From positions 166,386 through 230,385 of the forward strand of contig CAZQCG010000001.1 in assembly GCA_964592425.1 (NCBI GenBank): a stretch of DNA of 64,000 nt, in the 5' to 3' direction. The notes under the pieces are model-generated. The model was given only the letters and a program-made list of their open reading frames with translations. It was not told where the DNA came from and searched no databases. Numbering within the stretch: position 1 is the first letter of the stretch; each line of letters opens with the position of its first letter. The position numbers and the translations under genes are program-made. Source of the stretch: Viridilinea sp964592425 (GTDB taxonomy: Bacteria > Chloroflexota > Chloroflexia > Chloroflexales > Chloroflexaceae). Below are positions 33,404-42,256 of the stretch, piece after piece.

Positions 33404-34576
33404 ATGACTCCATCTGCCTTACGGATCGGCAGTAGAGCCGTGCTGACCCTGGAGGGTCTCGAGCAGTTGATCACACTGCTACGGGGCCAGGGCTACCAGG
33501 TCGTTGGCCCGACTCTACGTGACGGGGCGATTGTCTATGACGAGGTCGAGGAGTTGGCCGATCTGCCAGCCGGTTGGACTGACGAGCAGGATGCGGGGAG
33601 TTACCGGCTGATCAAGCGTGATGACGGAGCACTCTTCGGCTATACCCTGGCAGCCCAATCGTGGAAGCGCTTGCTACACCCACCTCGTCGGCGACTCTGG
33701 CGGGCCGAGACGGGCGAAGGCCGCAATGATTTTGTAATGGTCGAGGAGCAGCCAGAGATCGCCAAACTGGCCCTGCTTGGCGTGCGCGCCTGTGAACTAC
33801 GGGCGATTGCCATCCAGAATACGGTCTTTACGCGTGGCCCCTTCACCGACCCGGTCTACAAAACACGGCATGACTCGACCTTCGTCGTGGTGGTGAACTG
33901 CGATCATGCCGGGGGCACCTGTTTCTGCGCTTCGATGGGCACGGGGCCACGGGCACTGGGTGGCTTTGACCTGGCCCTGACCGAGTTGATCGACGGCGAG
34001 CGCCATGTCTTCCTGGTCGAAGTTGGTTCGACCAGTGGGGCCAGGGTCTTGCGCGGGCTACCCTATGAGCCGGTGAGCGAGAGCGACCTGGCGGCAGCCG
34101 AGCGGGTCTATGCCCAGGCCGAGATGAGTATGGTACGCACACTCGATACGAACGGGATCAAAGAATTCCTCTACGCCAATGCCGATCATCCGCGCTGGGA
34201 CGATGTAGCCAATCGCTGTCTAGCCTGCGGCAACTGTACCTCGGTCTGCCCGACCTGCTTCTGCACCACAGTCGAGGACACCACCGACTTGAGTGGGCGA
34301 GTGGCAGAGCGCTGGCAACGCTGGGATTCGTGCTTTACGCTCGATTTTTCCTATATTCACGGCGGCAGTGTGCGCGGGACAGGGCGTGAACGTTATCGCC
34401 AGTGGCTGACCCACAAACTCGCCGCCTGGATCGACCAGTTCGATAGCTCGGGCTGTGTCGGATGCGGGCGCTGCATTACCTGGTGCCCAGTCGGAATCGA
34501 CCTGACCGAAGAGATCCGCGCCATGTATGCCAACGACTCGACCGGATCGCAGACTGCGACGCTGAACATGGTGTAG
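33404..34576 (+). CDS. hydB: Group 3b [NiFe] hydrogenase (sulfhydrogenase) beta subunit, 4Fe-4S protein
   Basis: 390 residues. N-terminal domain of the HydB/AsrA type (RAVLTLEGLEQLITLLRGQGYQVVGP, LLGVRACELRAIAIQ, VVNCDHAGGTCFCASMGTGP), C-terminal part with two 4Fe-4S motifs: CLACGNCTSVCPTCFC and CVGCGRCITWCPVGID. It passes electrons between the NAD(P)-binding gamma subunit and the small subunit in the cytosolic NADP-reducing hydrogenase. GGAAGGGA precedes ATG 33404. First gene of the operon. Confidence 0.93.
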   Translation: MTPSALRIGSRAVLTLEGLEQLITLLRGQGYQVVGPTLRDGAIVYDEVEELADLPAGWTDEQDAGSYRLIKRDDGALFGYTLAAQSWKRLLHPPRRRLWRAETGEGRNDFVMVEEQPEIAKLALLGVRACELRAIAIQNTVFTRGPFTDPVYKTRHDSTFVVVVNCDHAGGTCFCASMGTGPRALGGFDLALTELIDGERHVFLVEVGSTSGARVLRGLPYEPVSESDLAAAERVYAQAEMSMVRTLDTNGIKEFLYANADHPRWDDVANRCLACGNCTSVCPTCFCTTVEDTTDLSGRVAERWQRWDSCFTLDFSYIHGGSVRGTGRERYRQWLTHKLAAWIDQFDSSGCVGCGRCITWCPVGIDLTEEIRAMYANDSTGSQTATLNMV

Positions 34577-34621
34577 CGGCAGGACCTCACCCACGTCCCC
34601 TCTGTCGAAGGAGCAACCCCC

Positions 34622-35083
34622 ATGACGACCAGCGCGCTGACAACAACCCTGGCACAGCACCCCTTCTTCCAGGACATTGAGCCTGAGTTGTTGGCGACGA
34701 TCGCAGCAAGCGCCGAGACGATTACGTTTGAGGCCGGGCGACTGATCTTCCACCAGGGCGAACCTGCCGAGCGGCTCTTTCTGATCAGTGAGGGCAAGGT
34801 AGCCCTGGAGATCTTTGCCCCCGGGCGCGGCCCGATCCTGTTGATGACCCTGGGGGCCGAAGATATGCTCGGTTGGTCGTGGCTCTTTGCCCCCCATCGC
34901 TGGCACCTTGACGCCCGGGCGCTTGAGCCGACCATAGCCATCGCCATCGACGGAGCCAGGCTGCGTGCAAGCTGTGATGCCAACCACGAGCTGGGCTACC
35001 ACCTGATGAAGCACTCTGTCGCCGTGATCGAACAGCGCCTGCAGGCCGCCCTGCTGCAGGTCGTAGATCTCTACCGAGCCTGA
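34622..35083 (+). CDS. Stand-alone cyclic-nucleotide-binding-domain protein in hydrogenase operon
   Basis: 153 residues, essentially one cNMP-binding beta-roll: HPFFQDIEPELLATIAASAE, LIFHQGEPAERLFLISEGKVALEI and GAEDMLGWSWLFAPHRW, then a C-terminal helix. There is no HTH, so it is not a transcription factor by itself. Located between the beta and gamma subunit genes with a 45-bp upstream gap and a ribosome binding site (GAAGGAG). A regulatory or assembly partner of the hydrogenase is the best guess. A second such gene is in the Mvh unit at 48164. Confidence 0.8.
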   Translation: MTTSALTTTLAQHPFFQDIEPELLATIAASAETITFEAGRLIFHQGEPAERLFLISEGKVALEIFAPGRGPILLMTLGAEDMLGWSWLFAPHRWHLDARALEPTIAIAIDGARLRASCDANHELGYHLMKHSVAVIEQRLQAALLQVVDLYRA

Positions 35084-35102
35084 GCCACGAGGAGAATTCG
35101 CC

Positions 35103-35966
35103 ATGAGTGCGATGGTCGCGACCTCGCCGACGAGGAATCTGCCTGATCCCATGCTGCCGCGGCCTTTCCGAGTACAGCGGGTGCGCAAAGAGACCCAGGA
35201 CACCTTTACGCTCGAACTGGAGCCAGGCTCCGGTGAGAGTGATTACCCCTTCGCTGCGGGGCAGTTCAATATGCTCTACATCTATGGGGTGGGCGAAGTG
35301 CCGATCTCGATCAGCGGCGACCCAACCAGGCCGCACCGGCTTGTCCACACGACGCGGGCGGTCGGCGTCGTCACCAGTGCCATGCGCCAACTGAAGCGTG
35401 GCGACATGGTCGCTGTGCGTGGCCCCTTCGGCAATAGCTGGCCAGTGGTTGAGGCGCAGGGCAAAGATGTGATCATTGTGGCTGGCGGGCTTGGCCTGGC
35501 CCCGGTGCGCCCGGCACTCTATCATGTGCTGGCCTACCGTGAGAAGTACAACAATGTGGTGCTACTCTACGGCACCCGCACGCCGCTCGACATTCTCTAC
35601 CGGCGCGAGATCGAAGGCTGGCGCTCGCGCTTCGACGTTGATGTGCATGTCACGGTTGACCGGGCGATGCACCCCTGGCGTGGCAATGTAGGCGTAGTCA
35701 CGCGTATCATCTCCAAAGCACCCTTCGACCATCTGAACGCGGTGGCGATGATCTGCGGCCCTGAAGTGATGATCCACTTTACCGTGCTCGAACTCGAGAA
35801 ACGTGGCCTGGCCCCAGAGCATATCTTCATCTCGATGGAACGCAATATGAAGTGCGCAGTTGGCTTCTGTGGCCATTGCCAGTGGGGACCAAACTTTATC
35901 TGTAAAGATGGGCCGATCTTTTCGTACGACGAGATCAAGCCCTTCTTTGGCCGCCGGGGGTTGTGA
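35103..35966 (+). CDS. hydG: Group 3b hydrogenase gamma subunit (FAD/NAD(P) and 2Fe-2S)
   Basis: 287 residues of the ferredoxin-NADP reductase superfamily: FAD-binding barrel (RPFRVQRVRKETQDTFTLEL, FNMLYIYGVGEVPISIS), nucleotide-binding domain (VIIVAGGLGLAPVRPAL), then a C-terminal 2Fe-2S motif in MERNMKCAVGFCGHCQWGP. This subunit exchanges electrons with NADP(H). GAGGAG precedes the ATG. Confidence 0.94.
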   Translation: MSAMVATSPTRNLPDPMLPRPFRVQRVRKETQDTFTLELEPGSGESDYPFAAGQFNMLYIYGVGEVPISISGDPTRPHRLVHTTRAVGVVTSAMRQLKRGDMVAVRGPFGNSWPVVEAQGKDVIIVAGGLGLAPVRPALYHVLAYREKYNNVVLLYGTRTPLDILYRREIEGWRSRFDVDVHVTVDRAMHPWRGNVGVVTRIISKAPFDHLNAVAMICGPEVMIHFTVLELEKRGLAPEHIFISMERNMKCAVGFCGHCQWGPNFICKDGPIFSYDEIKPFFGRRGL

Positions 35967-35978
35967 GGGAGTAGCAAG

Positions 35979-36761
35979 ATGGCGGAGAAGTCAAAACCAA
36001 AGCTGGCGGTCTGGAAGTTCGCCTCGTGTGATGGCTGCCAGATGAGCCTGCTCGACTGTGAAGATGAACTGCTGGCCGTCGCCGATGCCGTCGTGATCGC
36101 CAACTTCCCCGAGGCTTCGCGGGCGGTCATCAAAGGCCCCTACGACATCTCGCTGGTCGAGGGCTCGATCACCACTTCGCACGATGCCGAGCGGATCCAC
36201 CAGGTGCGCCGTGTCTCGAAGTACCTGATTACCATTGGGGCCTGTGCCACTTCGGGCGGTATCCAGGCCCTACGCAACTTCAAGGATCTCAAGGGCTTCA
36301 TCTCTTATGTCTACCAATCGCCGGACTATATCTCGGCGCTACAGAAGTCGACGCCCATTGCCGACCATGTCTTTGTCGATTACGAGTTGCGCGGCTGCCC
36401 GATCAACAAATATCAACTGCTCGAACTGATCAGCGCCCTGCTCCATGGTCGGCGCCCGATCGTGCCCTCGCACAGTGTCTGTGTCGAGTGCAAACAGCAC
36501 AACACCGTCTGCGTGCTCGTCAGCGCGGGCCAGCCCTGCCTTGGCCCGGTGACCCACGCTGGCTGCGGGGCGCTCTGTCCCTCGTACAACCGGGCATGTT
36601 ACGGCTGCTATGGCCCGATGGAGTCGCCCAACACCGAGGCCCTGGCGACCCAGTTTATCCAGATGGGCATCAGCCAGGAGGAGATTGTGCGCCTGTTCCG
36701 CGGCATTAACGCCTATGCCGAGGCGTTCCGAAAGACGAGTGAGGCCCATGAAAACGGATAA
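35979..36761 (+). CDS. hydD: Group 3b hydrogenase small subunit (delta)
   Basis: 260 residues. The proximal-cluster motif WKFASCDGCQMSLLDCEDE opens the protein, followed by GACATSGG and, near the C-terminus, GPVTHAGCGALCPSYNRACYGCYGP coordinating additional 4Fe-4S clusters. Cytosolic: there is no twin-arginine signal. Overlaps the large subunit gene by 14 bp, ensuring equal synthesis. Confidence 0.95.
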   Translation: MAEKSKPKLAVWKFASCDGCQMSLLDCEDELLAVADAVVIANFPEASRAVIKGPYDISLVEGSITTSHDAERIHQVRRVSKYLITIGACATSGGIQALRNFKDLKGFISYVYQSPDYISALQKSTPIADHVFVDYELRGCPINKYQLLELISALLHGRRPIVPSHSVCVECKQHNTVCVLVSAGQPCLGPVTHAGCGALCPSYNRACYGCYGPMESPNTEALATQFIQMGISQEEIVRLFRGINAYAEAFRKTSEAHENG

Positions 36762-38046
36762 CCGCGTGATCAAGGTCGATTACCTGGCCCGCGTCGAGGG
36801 CGAGGGTGGCCTGCATATCAAACTCAAGGGCGATCAGGTAAGCAGTGTACAACTGCGTATCTTCGAGCCGCCACGGTTTTTCGAGGCCTTTCTGCGCGGG
36901 CGCGATTTTCGTGAGGTGCCCGACATTACGGCCCGCATCTGCGGCATCTGCCCGATTGCCTACCAGATGAGTTCGGTGCATGCGCTTGAGCAGATCTGTG
37001 GGGTACAGATTGAGGGTCAGCTGCGCGAGTTGCGCCGGCTGATCTACTGCGGTGAGTGGATCGAGAGCCATGTGCTGCACTTCTCGATGTTGCATGCGCC
37101 CGATTTCCTCGGTTATCCCGATGCGATTCAGATGGCCAAAGACCACCCGACAATTGTGCAGAAGGCACTCAAGCTGAAGAAGGCCGGCAACGACATCGTC
37201 AATGTCGTTGGTGGGCGCGAGATCCACCCGATCAATGTGCGCATCGGCGGCTTCTACAAAGTACCGACCCGGCGCGAGTTGCAACGGCGGCTCAAGGCGC
37301 AGCTCGAAGAGGCGCGTGAGATCGCGCTTGAGGCAGTCAAGTGGACGGCCTCACTGCCATGCCCCGATTTCGAGCAGGATTATGAATTTGTGGCCATGCG
37401 CCACCCCGATGAATACCCCTTCAACGAGGGTCGTATCGTCTCGAATAAGGGTCTCGACCTCGACGTGCGCGAGTACGAGACCTACTTTGCCGAAGAGCAT
37501 CTCGAGCATTCGACAGCACTGCACTCCTACATCCGGGCGCGGGGGGCCTATCTGGTTGGCCCGCTAGCGCGCTACAGCCTGAACTTCGACCGTCTCTCGC
37601 CAGTGGCCCAGCAGGCCGCCGAAGGGGCCGGATTGGGGCGTGAGTGCCGCAACCCCTTCAAGAGCATTGTGTTACGGGCAGTCGAGACACTCTATGCCTG
37701 CGACGAGGCCCTGCGCATCATCGAAAACTATGAACAGCCCGAACAGCCCGCCGTGGCAGTTGAGCCACGGGCTGGCGTCGGTTACGGCTGTTCCGAAGCA
37801 CCACGGGGCATCCTCTACCACCGCTATCGCATCGATGAGCGTGGGAGCATCCTTGAGGCACGCATTGTCCCACCCACCTCGCAGAACCAGCGGGCGATTG
37901 AGCACGACCTCTGGTCGTTTGTCGAGCAGAACGTGGCCCTCGATGAAGAGCGCCTCACCTGGCAGTGCGAGCAGATTGTGCGTAACTATGACCCGTGCAT
38001 CTCATGCTCGACCCATTTTCTCCGGCTGTCGCTTGAACGTGAGTAG
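36748..38046 (+). CDS. hydA: Group 3b hydrogenase large subunit (alpha, NiFe site)
   Basis: About 432 residues from MKTDNRVIKV. Contains the NiFe ligands: L1 motif ARICGICPIAYQ (Cys65, Cys68) and L2 motif YDPCISCSTH about nine residues before the C-terminus. All four are Cys, so no selenocysteine. The early VEGEGGLHIK and ESHVLHF motifs agree with group 3. Overlap with the small subunit sets the start at 36748; longer open frame upstream is the shadow of hydD. Confidence 0.95.
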   Translation: MKTDNRVIKVDYLARVEGEGGLHIKLKGDQVSSVQLRIFEPPRFFEAFLRGRDFREVPDITARICGICPIAYQMSSVHALEQICGVQIEGQLRELRRLIYCGEWIESHVLHFSMLHAPDFLGYPDAIQMAKDHPTIVQKALKLKKAGNDIVNVVGGREIHPINVRIGGFYKVPTRRELQRRLKAQLEEAREIALEAVKWTASLPCPDFEQDYEFVAMRHPDEYPFNEGRIVSNKGLDLDVREYETYFAEEHLEHSTALHSYIRARGAYLVGPLARYSLNFDRLSPVAQQAAEGAGLGRECRNPFKSIVLRAVETLYACDEALRIIENYEQPEQPAVAVEPRAGVGYGCSEAPRGILYHRYRIDERGSILEARIVPPTSQNQRAIEHDLWSFVEQNVALDEERLTWQCEQIVRNYDPCISCSTHFLRLSLERE

Positions 38047-38089
38047 TGGATCACCTGGCGTGGCCCCTGCCATGAGGTGAGGAGTTTTT

Positions 38090-38118
38090 GCTTGAGCGGG
38101 GCTGCGCCCCTCTCGCTC
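38090..38118. repeat. Repeat D1: GGGGCTGCGCCCC hairpin region
   Basis: GGGGC-TGC-GCCCC with flanking GCTCCCCGC and, further on, GCAAGTGACCCAG. A relative (GGGCTGCGCCCC...CAACAAGTGACCCA) precedes mvhD at 44431-44485, and a perfect version is at 40301-40321. All three lie upstream of hydrogenase or Hdr genes. Confidence 0.5.
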
Positions 38119-38158
38119 CCCGCGATGGCACCGAGCACAGCAAGTGACCCAGTCACCT

Positions 38159-38638
38159 ATGAACATTACCCTGACGACTATCCCACTCATCATTGGTGTC
38201 GGCAATCCCTGGCGTGGCGACGACGGGGCTGGCTTAGCCGTGACGAGCTTGCTTGAGCAACATCCTGCCGTGGCAGCAGGCAGGCTGCAAGTCCGCGAGA
38301 CCGACGGCGGTGGCATAGGGCTGCTTGATGCCTGGGCCGGCGCCGAGGTTGTCTTTCTGGTTGATGCGATGTATGCGGGTCGTCCGCCGGGGAGTGTCCA
38401 CCGGGCGGAACTGGGGGTCGATCCGCTGCCTGCGACACTCCTGCACCACTCGACCCATGCCTTCGGCGTGCTTGAAGCGGTTGACCTGGCGCGTGTGCTG
38501 GGACAATTGCCGGCACGCCTGGTGATCTACGGCATCGAAGGACGCCAGTTCGACCTCGGCGCCGCGTTGAGCCCCGAGGTGGAACGGGCTACGCATACGG
38601 TGGCGGCCATGATCCTGAACGAGGCTGAACGATCCTGA
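38159..38638 (+). CDS. [NiFe] hydrogenase maturation protease (first copy)
   Basis: 159 residues of the HyaD/HycI family: LIIGVGNPWRGDDGAGLAV with the nickel-ligand Asp, DAMYAGRPPGSVHR and the His-containing STHAFGVLEAVDL motif. It removes the C-terminal peptide of the large subunit after nickel insertion. It is 112 bp behind hydA, separated by GC-rich repeat D1, and probably serves that subunit. ATG 38159 is preferred over GTG 38144. Confidence 0.9.
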   Translation: MNITLTTIPLIIGVGNPWRGDDGAGLAVTSLLEQHPAVAAGRLQVRETDGGGIGLLDAWAGAEVVFLVDAMYAGRPPGSVHRAELGVDPLPATLLHHSTHAFGVLEAVDLARVLGQLPARLVIYGIEGRQFDLGAALSPEVERATHTVAAMILNEAERS

Positions 38639-38655
38639 GGCTCAGGTATTGTCCC

Positions 38656-38850
38656 TAAGACCAATACTTTGCAAATAAGCCGCTCGCGACCGGCCTTTGC
38701 CGCCGCACCCCCGGCCCCTCTCCCACCAGGGGAGAGGGAAGAATCCGCGTCAGGACGCCTTCCGGCTCCCCCGCTCCCGTTCTGGGAGCGGGGGTTGGGG
38801 AGTGAGGGCGGGCGCGGCAGCAACCCTTATTTGCAAGGTATTGTGTCTAA
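38656..38850. repeat. MITE-like element A3
   Basis: Left end TAAGACCAATACTTTGCAAA and right end TTGCAAGGTATTGTGTCTAA are imperfect inverted repeats of about 24 bp. The interior holds two further stems: CCCCTCTCCC/GGGAGAGGG (38718-38742) and CCCCGCTCCC-GTTCT-GGGAGCGGGG (38769-38793). The right end overlaps the aminotransferase gene's last codons. Confidence 0.7.
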
Positions 38851-40038
38851 ACGCTGCTGTAGACGCTCACCGGCAGCATGGATGGTCGCGAGTTGCTTGG
38901 CGAAGCAGAAGCGCGCTAGGAGAGGCACGCCTTCCAGGTCGGCATAGAAGGCCGAGGGGGGAATGGCCGCAACACCAACCTTGCTGGTCAGCCAGCGGCA
39001 GAAGCTGGCATCGTCACTGAAGCCGGTGCCGGCCAGATCGGCCATAAGGAAGTAACTGCCCTCGGTGGGGAGGGTCGGCAGGCCAGCGGCGGCGAGCACA
39101 CGACAGAGCAGGTCGTGGCGCTCGCGGTACGCAGCGCGTAGTTGCTTGTAGTAGTCACCATTGAGGGCAAATTCCAGCGCGACGGCCGCAGCGGCCTGCA
39201 GGGGCGTCGCCGTGGCGAAGGTGATCCACTGGTGGGCGGCACGCAGGGCATCGTTGAGCCAGACCGGCCCGACGGCATAGCCGATCTTCCAGCCGGTGAC
39301 ACTGAAGGTCTTGCCGATGCTGTTGATCGTCAGGGTGCGCTCCCACATGCCCGGCAGGGTAGCGAGCGCGAGATGGGGCTCGGCCCCGAAGACGAGCTGA
39401 TCGTAGACCTCGTCGGTGATGGCGGTGACGTTGAAGGTGGTACAAAGTTCGGCGATCAGCGCAAGCTCGGCGCGGGTGAAGACCTTGCCGGTGGGGTTGT
39501 GGGGCGTGTTGAGCAGGAGCAGTCGGGTGCGCGGGCCAAAGGCAGCGCGCAGGTCAGCCGGGTCGAACCACCACCCATTGGCATAACCAACGGCATCCTT
39601 GCGCGGCGGATGCAGACGCACGTAGCGCGGCACACCGCCAGCCATCGTGATAGCGGGTACATAGGCATCGTAGAAGGGCTCAAAGACGACCACCTCGTCA
39701 CCAGGGTCGAGCAGGCCCTGCATAGCCCCAAAAACAGCTTCGGTGGCCCCGCTGGTGATAGTAACCTCGCGGGCCGGGTCGATCGTGCCACGGCCCTGGG
39801 CCTGCCATGTGGCGGCAACCGCCTCGCGTAGGCGGGGCAGACCCTGGTAGGGGGCATACTGGTTAAGGTCAGCGGCAATCGCTTCGCTGGCAGCCTGTTT
39901 GAGCCAGGCCGGGCCGGGGAAATCGGGAAAGCCCTGGCCCAGGTTGACCGCCCCACACTGCACGGCCAGGGCACTGATCTCGGCGAAGATGCTGGTGCCG
40001 AAACGGCTGACACGCTCGGCGGGGCGCGATGGGGCCAT
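38827..40038 (-). CDS. PLP-dependent aminotransferase, class I fold (YbdL/kynurenine aminotransferase type)
   Basis: 403 residues: VNLGQGFPDFPGPAWLKQAA, NQYAPYQGLPRLREAVA, ITSGATEAVF, LLLNTPHNPTGKVFTRAEL, AITDEVYDQLVF and the PLP lysine in SIGKTFSVTGWKIGYAVGP. Related enzymes transaminate methionine, glutamine or kynurenine. It is transcribed against both hydrogenase units. Its last residues (DTIPCK) and stop are encoded by the end of MITE-like element A3, so the native C-terminus has been replaced. Confidence 0.92.
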   Translation of the reverse strand: MAPSRPAERVSRFGTSIFAEISALAVQCGAVNLGQGFPDFPGPAWLKQAASEAIAADLNQYAPYQGLPRLREAVAATWQAQGRGTIDPAREVTITSGATEAVFGAMQGLLDPGDEVVVFEPFYDAYVPAITMAGGVPRYVRLHPPRKDAVGYANGWWFDPADLRAAFGPRTRLLLLNTPHNPTGKVFTRAELALIAELCTTFNVTAITDEVYDQLVFGAEPHLALATLPGMWERTLTINSIGKTFSVTGWKIGYAVGPVWLNDALRAAHQWITFATATPLQAAAAVALEFALNGDYYKQLRAAYRERHDLLCRVLAAAGLPTLPTEGSYFLMADLAGTGFSDDASFCRWLTSKVGVAAIPPSAFYADLEGVPLLARFCFAKQLATIHAAGERLQQRLDTIPCK

Positions 40039-40494
40039 CGGTAATGCTCCTTCAACTGGCGGGATGCCGCTATGCGCGCCTATGGTACCACTTTTCGCAT
40101 GGGCGGCGTCAGGTTGTGGTCACGTGAGTTGGCAAAAAGTTGTGATAGGTTGTGATCTCATCCCATGACTTTTGCCCACGCGACTGTTATAGTCGTGACT
40201 ATTCACACTCGCTAAGTTCATATCATACCCTCAGGTCACGTTCGTGACCGACGCTCATTGAACTGATTGGCTCCAAGGGGGGGGAGGGAGTGTATTTCTA
40301 CCGAGGGGCTGCGCCCCTCGGACACCCCGTCCCCGCCCCGCGGATGCCTAGCTCCAGGATGGCGACGGTCTGGCTTGCGCGGGGCTCCACCCCGCAGATG
40401 CTCCGATCGAGCGGAGGTAGCGAGCAAACCAGATATTCTCCGGCAGCGTACTTGGCTCTGTTCTTTTGAAGCTTGTCTCAATGAGGAGTTGGCC
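40039..40494. other. Intergenic region upstream of hdrC
   Basis: No gene is supported. Contains two TTGTGAT direct repeats (40140-40155), a possible weak -10 TATAGT at 40188, a palindrome at 40234-40249, and a perfect 9-bp hairpin CCGAGGGGC-TGC-GCCCCTCGG (40301-40321, repeat D3) followed by further GC-rich stems. Confidence 0.55.
40234..40249. promoter_or_regulatory. Possible operator palindrome upstream of hdrC
   Basis: GGTCACG-TT-CGTGACC is a perfect 7-bp inverted repeat 245 bp before the hdrC start, size and symmetry typical of a dimeric regulator site. No identified regulator; only its isolation in an A/T-richer stretch argues for function. Confidence 0.35.
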
Positions 40495-41076
40495 ATGGCC
40501 TCATCCGCAATGCTTGCGCGTGCCCCGGCGCTGATGCGTGAGGTGATCACCGAGACGCCAGGTAATCCGCATCTGGAGGCTTGCCTGCAGTGCGGCACCT
40601 GCGGCGGCTCGTGTCCATCGGGGGCGGACATGGATCACACGCCACGGGCGCTATTCGCCTTGATCGCTGCGGACATGCGCGAGGCTGTGCTGGGGAGCAA
40701 TGCACCCTGGTACTGTGTCTCGTGTTACTACTGTATGCAGCGTTGCCCGCAGGAGATCCACATCACCGATCTGATGTACACGCTCAAGCGGATGGCGATC
40801 CGTGAGGGACGCTACGATGATGCGCAGACGGCACGGGCACCAGGGTTTGCCCAGACCTTTATCGACCATGTTGAGCGGTATGGACGCAGCTTCGAGTTTG
40901 GCCTGATCACGCGCTACTACCTGCGCCATCGCCCGCTTGACGCCGCCCGCATTGCGCCGCTCGGGCTGGATCTGTTACGCCGGCATCGGCTCGACCTGAA
41001 GCCACACAAGATCCGTCAGATCGGCCAACTCAAAGCCATCCTGGCCAAGGCAGCCACCCTCGACACGCTGGCCTGA
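40495..41076 (+). CDS. hdrC: Heterodisulfide reductase subunit C-like protein
   Basis: 193 residues with two 4Fe-4S motifs, CLQCGTCGGSCPSG and CVSCYYCMQRCPQE, and the conserved ADMDHTPRALFALI and RMAIREGRY blocks of HdrC. It transfers electrons between HdrA and HdrB. GAGGAG precedes ATG 40495. In an organism without coenzyme M the final acceptor is unlikely to be CoM-S-S-CoB, so the physiological disulfide or other acceptor is unknown. Confidence 0.92.
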   Translation: MASSAMLARAPALMREVITETPGNPHLEACLQCGTCGGSCPSGADMDHTPRALFALIAADMREAVLGSNAPWYCVSCYYCMQRCPQEIHITDLMYTLKRMAIREGRYDDAQTARAPGFAQTFIDHVERYGRSFEFGLITRYYLRHRPLDAARIAPLGLDLLRRHRLDLKPHKIRQIGQLKAILAKAATLDTLA

Positions 41077-41242
41077 GCCTGCTAGTACGCTAAAGCGTTA
41101 GTGTGGCGCTAGCGCGCGCCGCTTTCTGGCAGGCTAAAGCCCGCGTCAAACCCTGGGTGAACTTACGCCGACTTGTACTAGCACCCTCGCGGCAAGGTGA
41201 GCCGCGCAGTTACTCATTTGCATCCTCACAGGGGAGGGACGC
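41077..41242. repeat. Short inverted-repeat element between hdrC and hdrB
   Basis: TGCTAGTAC (about 41080) and GTACTAGCA (about 41176) form 9-bp terminal inverted repeats about 100 bp apart, with an internal ACGCTAAAGCGT palindrome. The CTAGTAC end recurs in elements near 30328 and 49964-50095, hinting at a small non-autonomous element inserted within the operon. Confidence 0.45.
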
Positions 41243-42256
41243 ATGCACTACGGCTACTACCCGGGCTGCTCGCTGGAGCGCAACGCGGGCGCTTACCATA
41301 CCTCGTTGATGGCCATCGCTCGCCATTTGGAGTTGCAGTTTGAGCAGGTTGAGGACTGGAATTGTTGTGGCGCAACCGAATTTATTGCCGTCAAGCGCAT
41401 GCAGGCATATGCCCTGGTCGGGCGAAACCTGGCCCTGGCCGCCGAGCAACTGCGTCCTGCGGTCACCAACGGGGCCAACACGAGCACAACTCCCGACCTG
41501 GTAGCCCCATGTAGCGCCTGCTTTCTCAACCTGAGCAAAGTTGATCGTTACCTGGCCGACTCACCGGGGCTGGCCCGCCAGATCAACCAGGCGCTTGATG
41601 CGGGTGGCCTGCACTATGAGGCTGGCAGCGTCAATGTGCGCCACCTGCTTGATGTCTTCATCAACGATGTCGGCTATGAGCGGATCGCTGCCCAGATCAC
41701 CCGCAAGCTCAGCGGGCTGCGCGTGGCCCCCTATTACGGTTGCCTGGTGGTGCGCCCCGGCTTCCGTGGGCGCTTCGACGATCCGGAGTATCCCACCACA
41801 CTCGACGAGTTGATGCGCGTGCTAGGGGCCCAGGTGGTTGACTTCCCGCTCAAGGCGCACTGCTGCGGCGGCCATATGACCCAGATCAGCGAAGAGGTAG
41901 CCCTGGAGTTGATCCGGCGTCTACTCAAGAATGCCGCTGATTACCAGGCCGATATGATTGTGACCCTCTGCCCGATGTGCCAACTCAACCTTGACGCCTT
42001 CCAGGATCTGGTCAATACGCGCTTTGGCACCAATTTCCGCATCCCGGTTCTCTTCTTCACCCAGCTAATCGGCCTGGCCTTTGGTCTCCCGGCGGAGCAA
42101 CTGGGGATCGGCAAAGAGATTATTGATGCACGCCCGGCCCTAGCGAAGATCGGGGCCAGCCTGCCGCCGGTTGAGGAGCCCGCCGCACGTCGCCGCACAC
42201 GCCGTGACGACCCGCGCTTGCCGATGCCACAGATGCCGGGGGAGGTGCAGCCATGA
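41243..42256 (+). CDS. hdrB: Heterodisulfide reductase subunit B-like protein
   Basis: 337 residues with two CCG domains. First: YYPGCSLERN, WNCCGATEF and APCSACFLN; second: YYGCLVVRPG, HCCGGHMTQI and CPMCQLNLD. In methanogen HdrB these bind the two non-cubane 4Fe-4S clusters at the disulfide site, and all ligands appear present. A 50-residue Pro/Arg-rich C-terminal tail is extra. GGGAGG precedes the ATG; the stop overlaps hdrA in an ATGA. Confidence 0.94.
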   Translation: MHYGYYPGCSLERNAGAYHTSLMAIARHLELQFEQVEDWNCCGATEFIAVKRMQAYALVGRNLALAAEQLRPAVTNGANTSTTPDLVAPCSACFLNLSKVDRYLADSPGLARQINQALDAGGLHYEAGSVNVRHLLDVFINDVGYERIAAQITRKLSGLRVAPYYGCLVVRPGFRGRFDDPEYPTTLDELMRVLGAQVVDFPLKAHCCGGHMTQISEEVALELIRRLLKNAADYQADMIVTLCPMCQLNLDAFQDLVNTRFGTNFRIPVLFFTQLIGLAFGLPAEQLGIGKEIIDARPALAKIGASLPPVEEPAARRRTRRDDPRLPMPQMPGEVQP

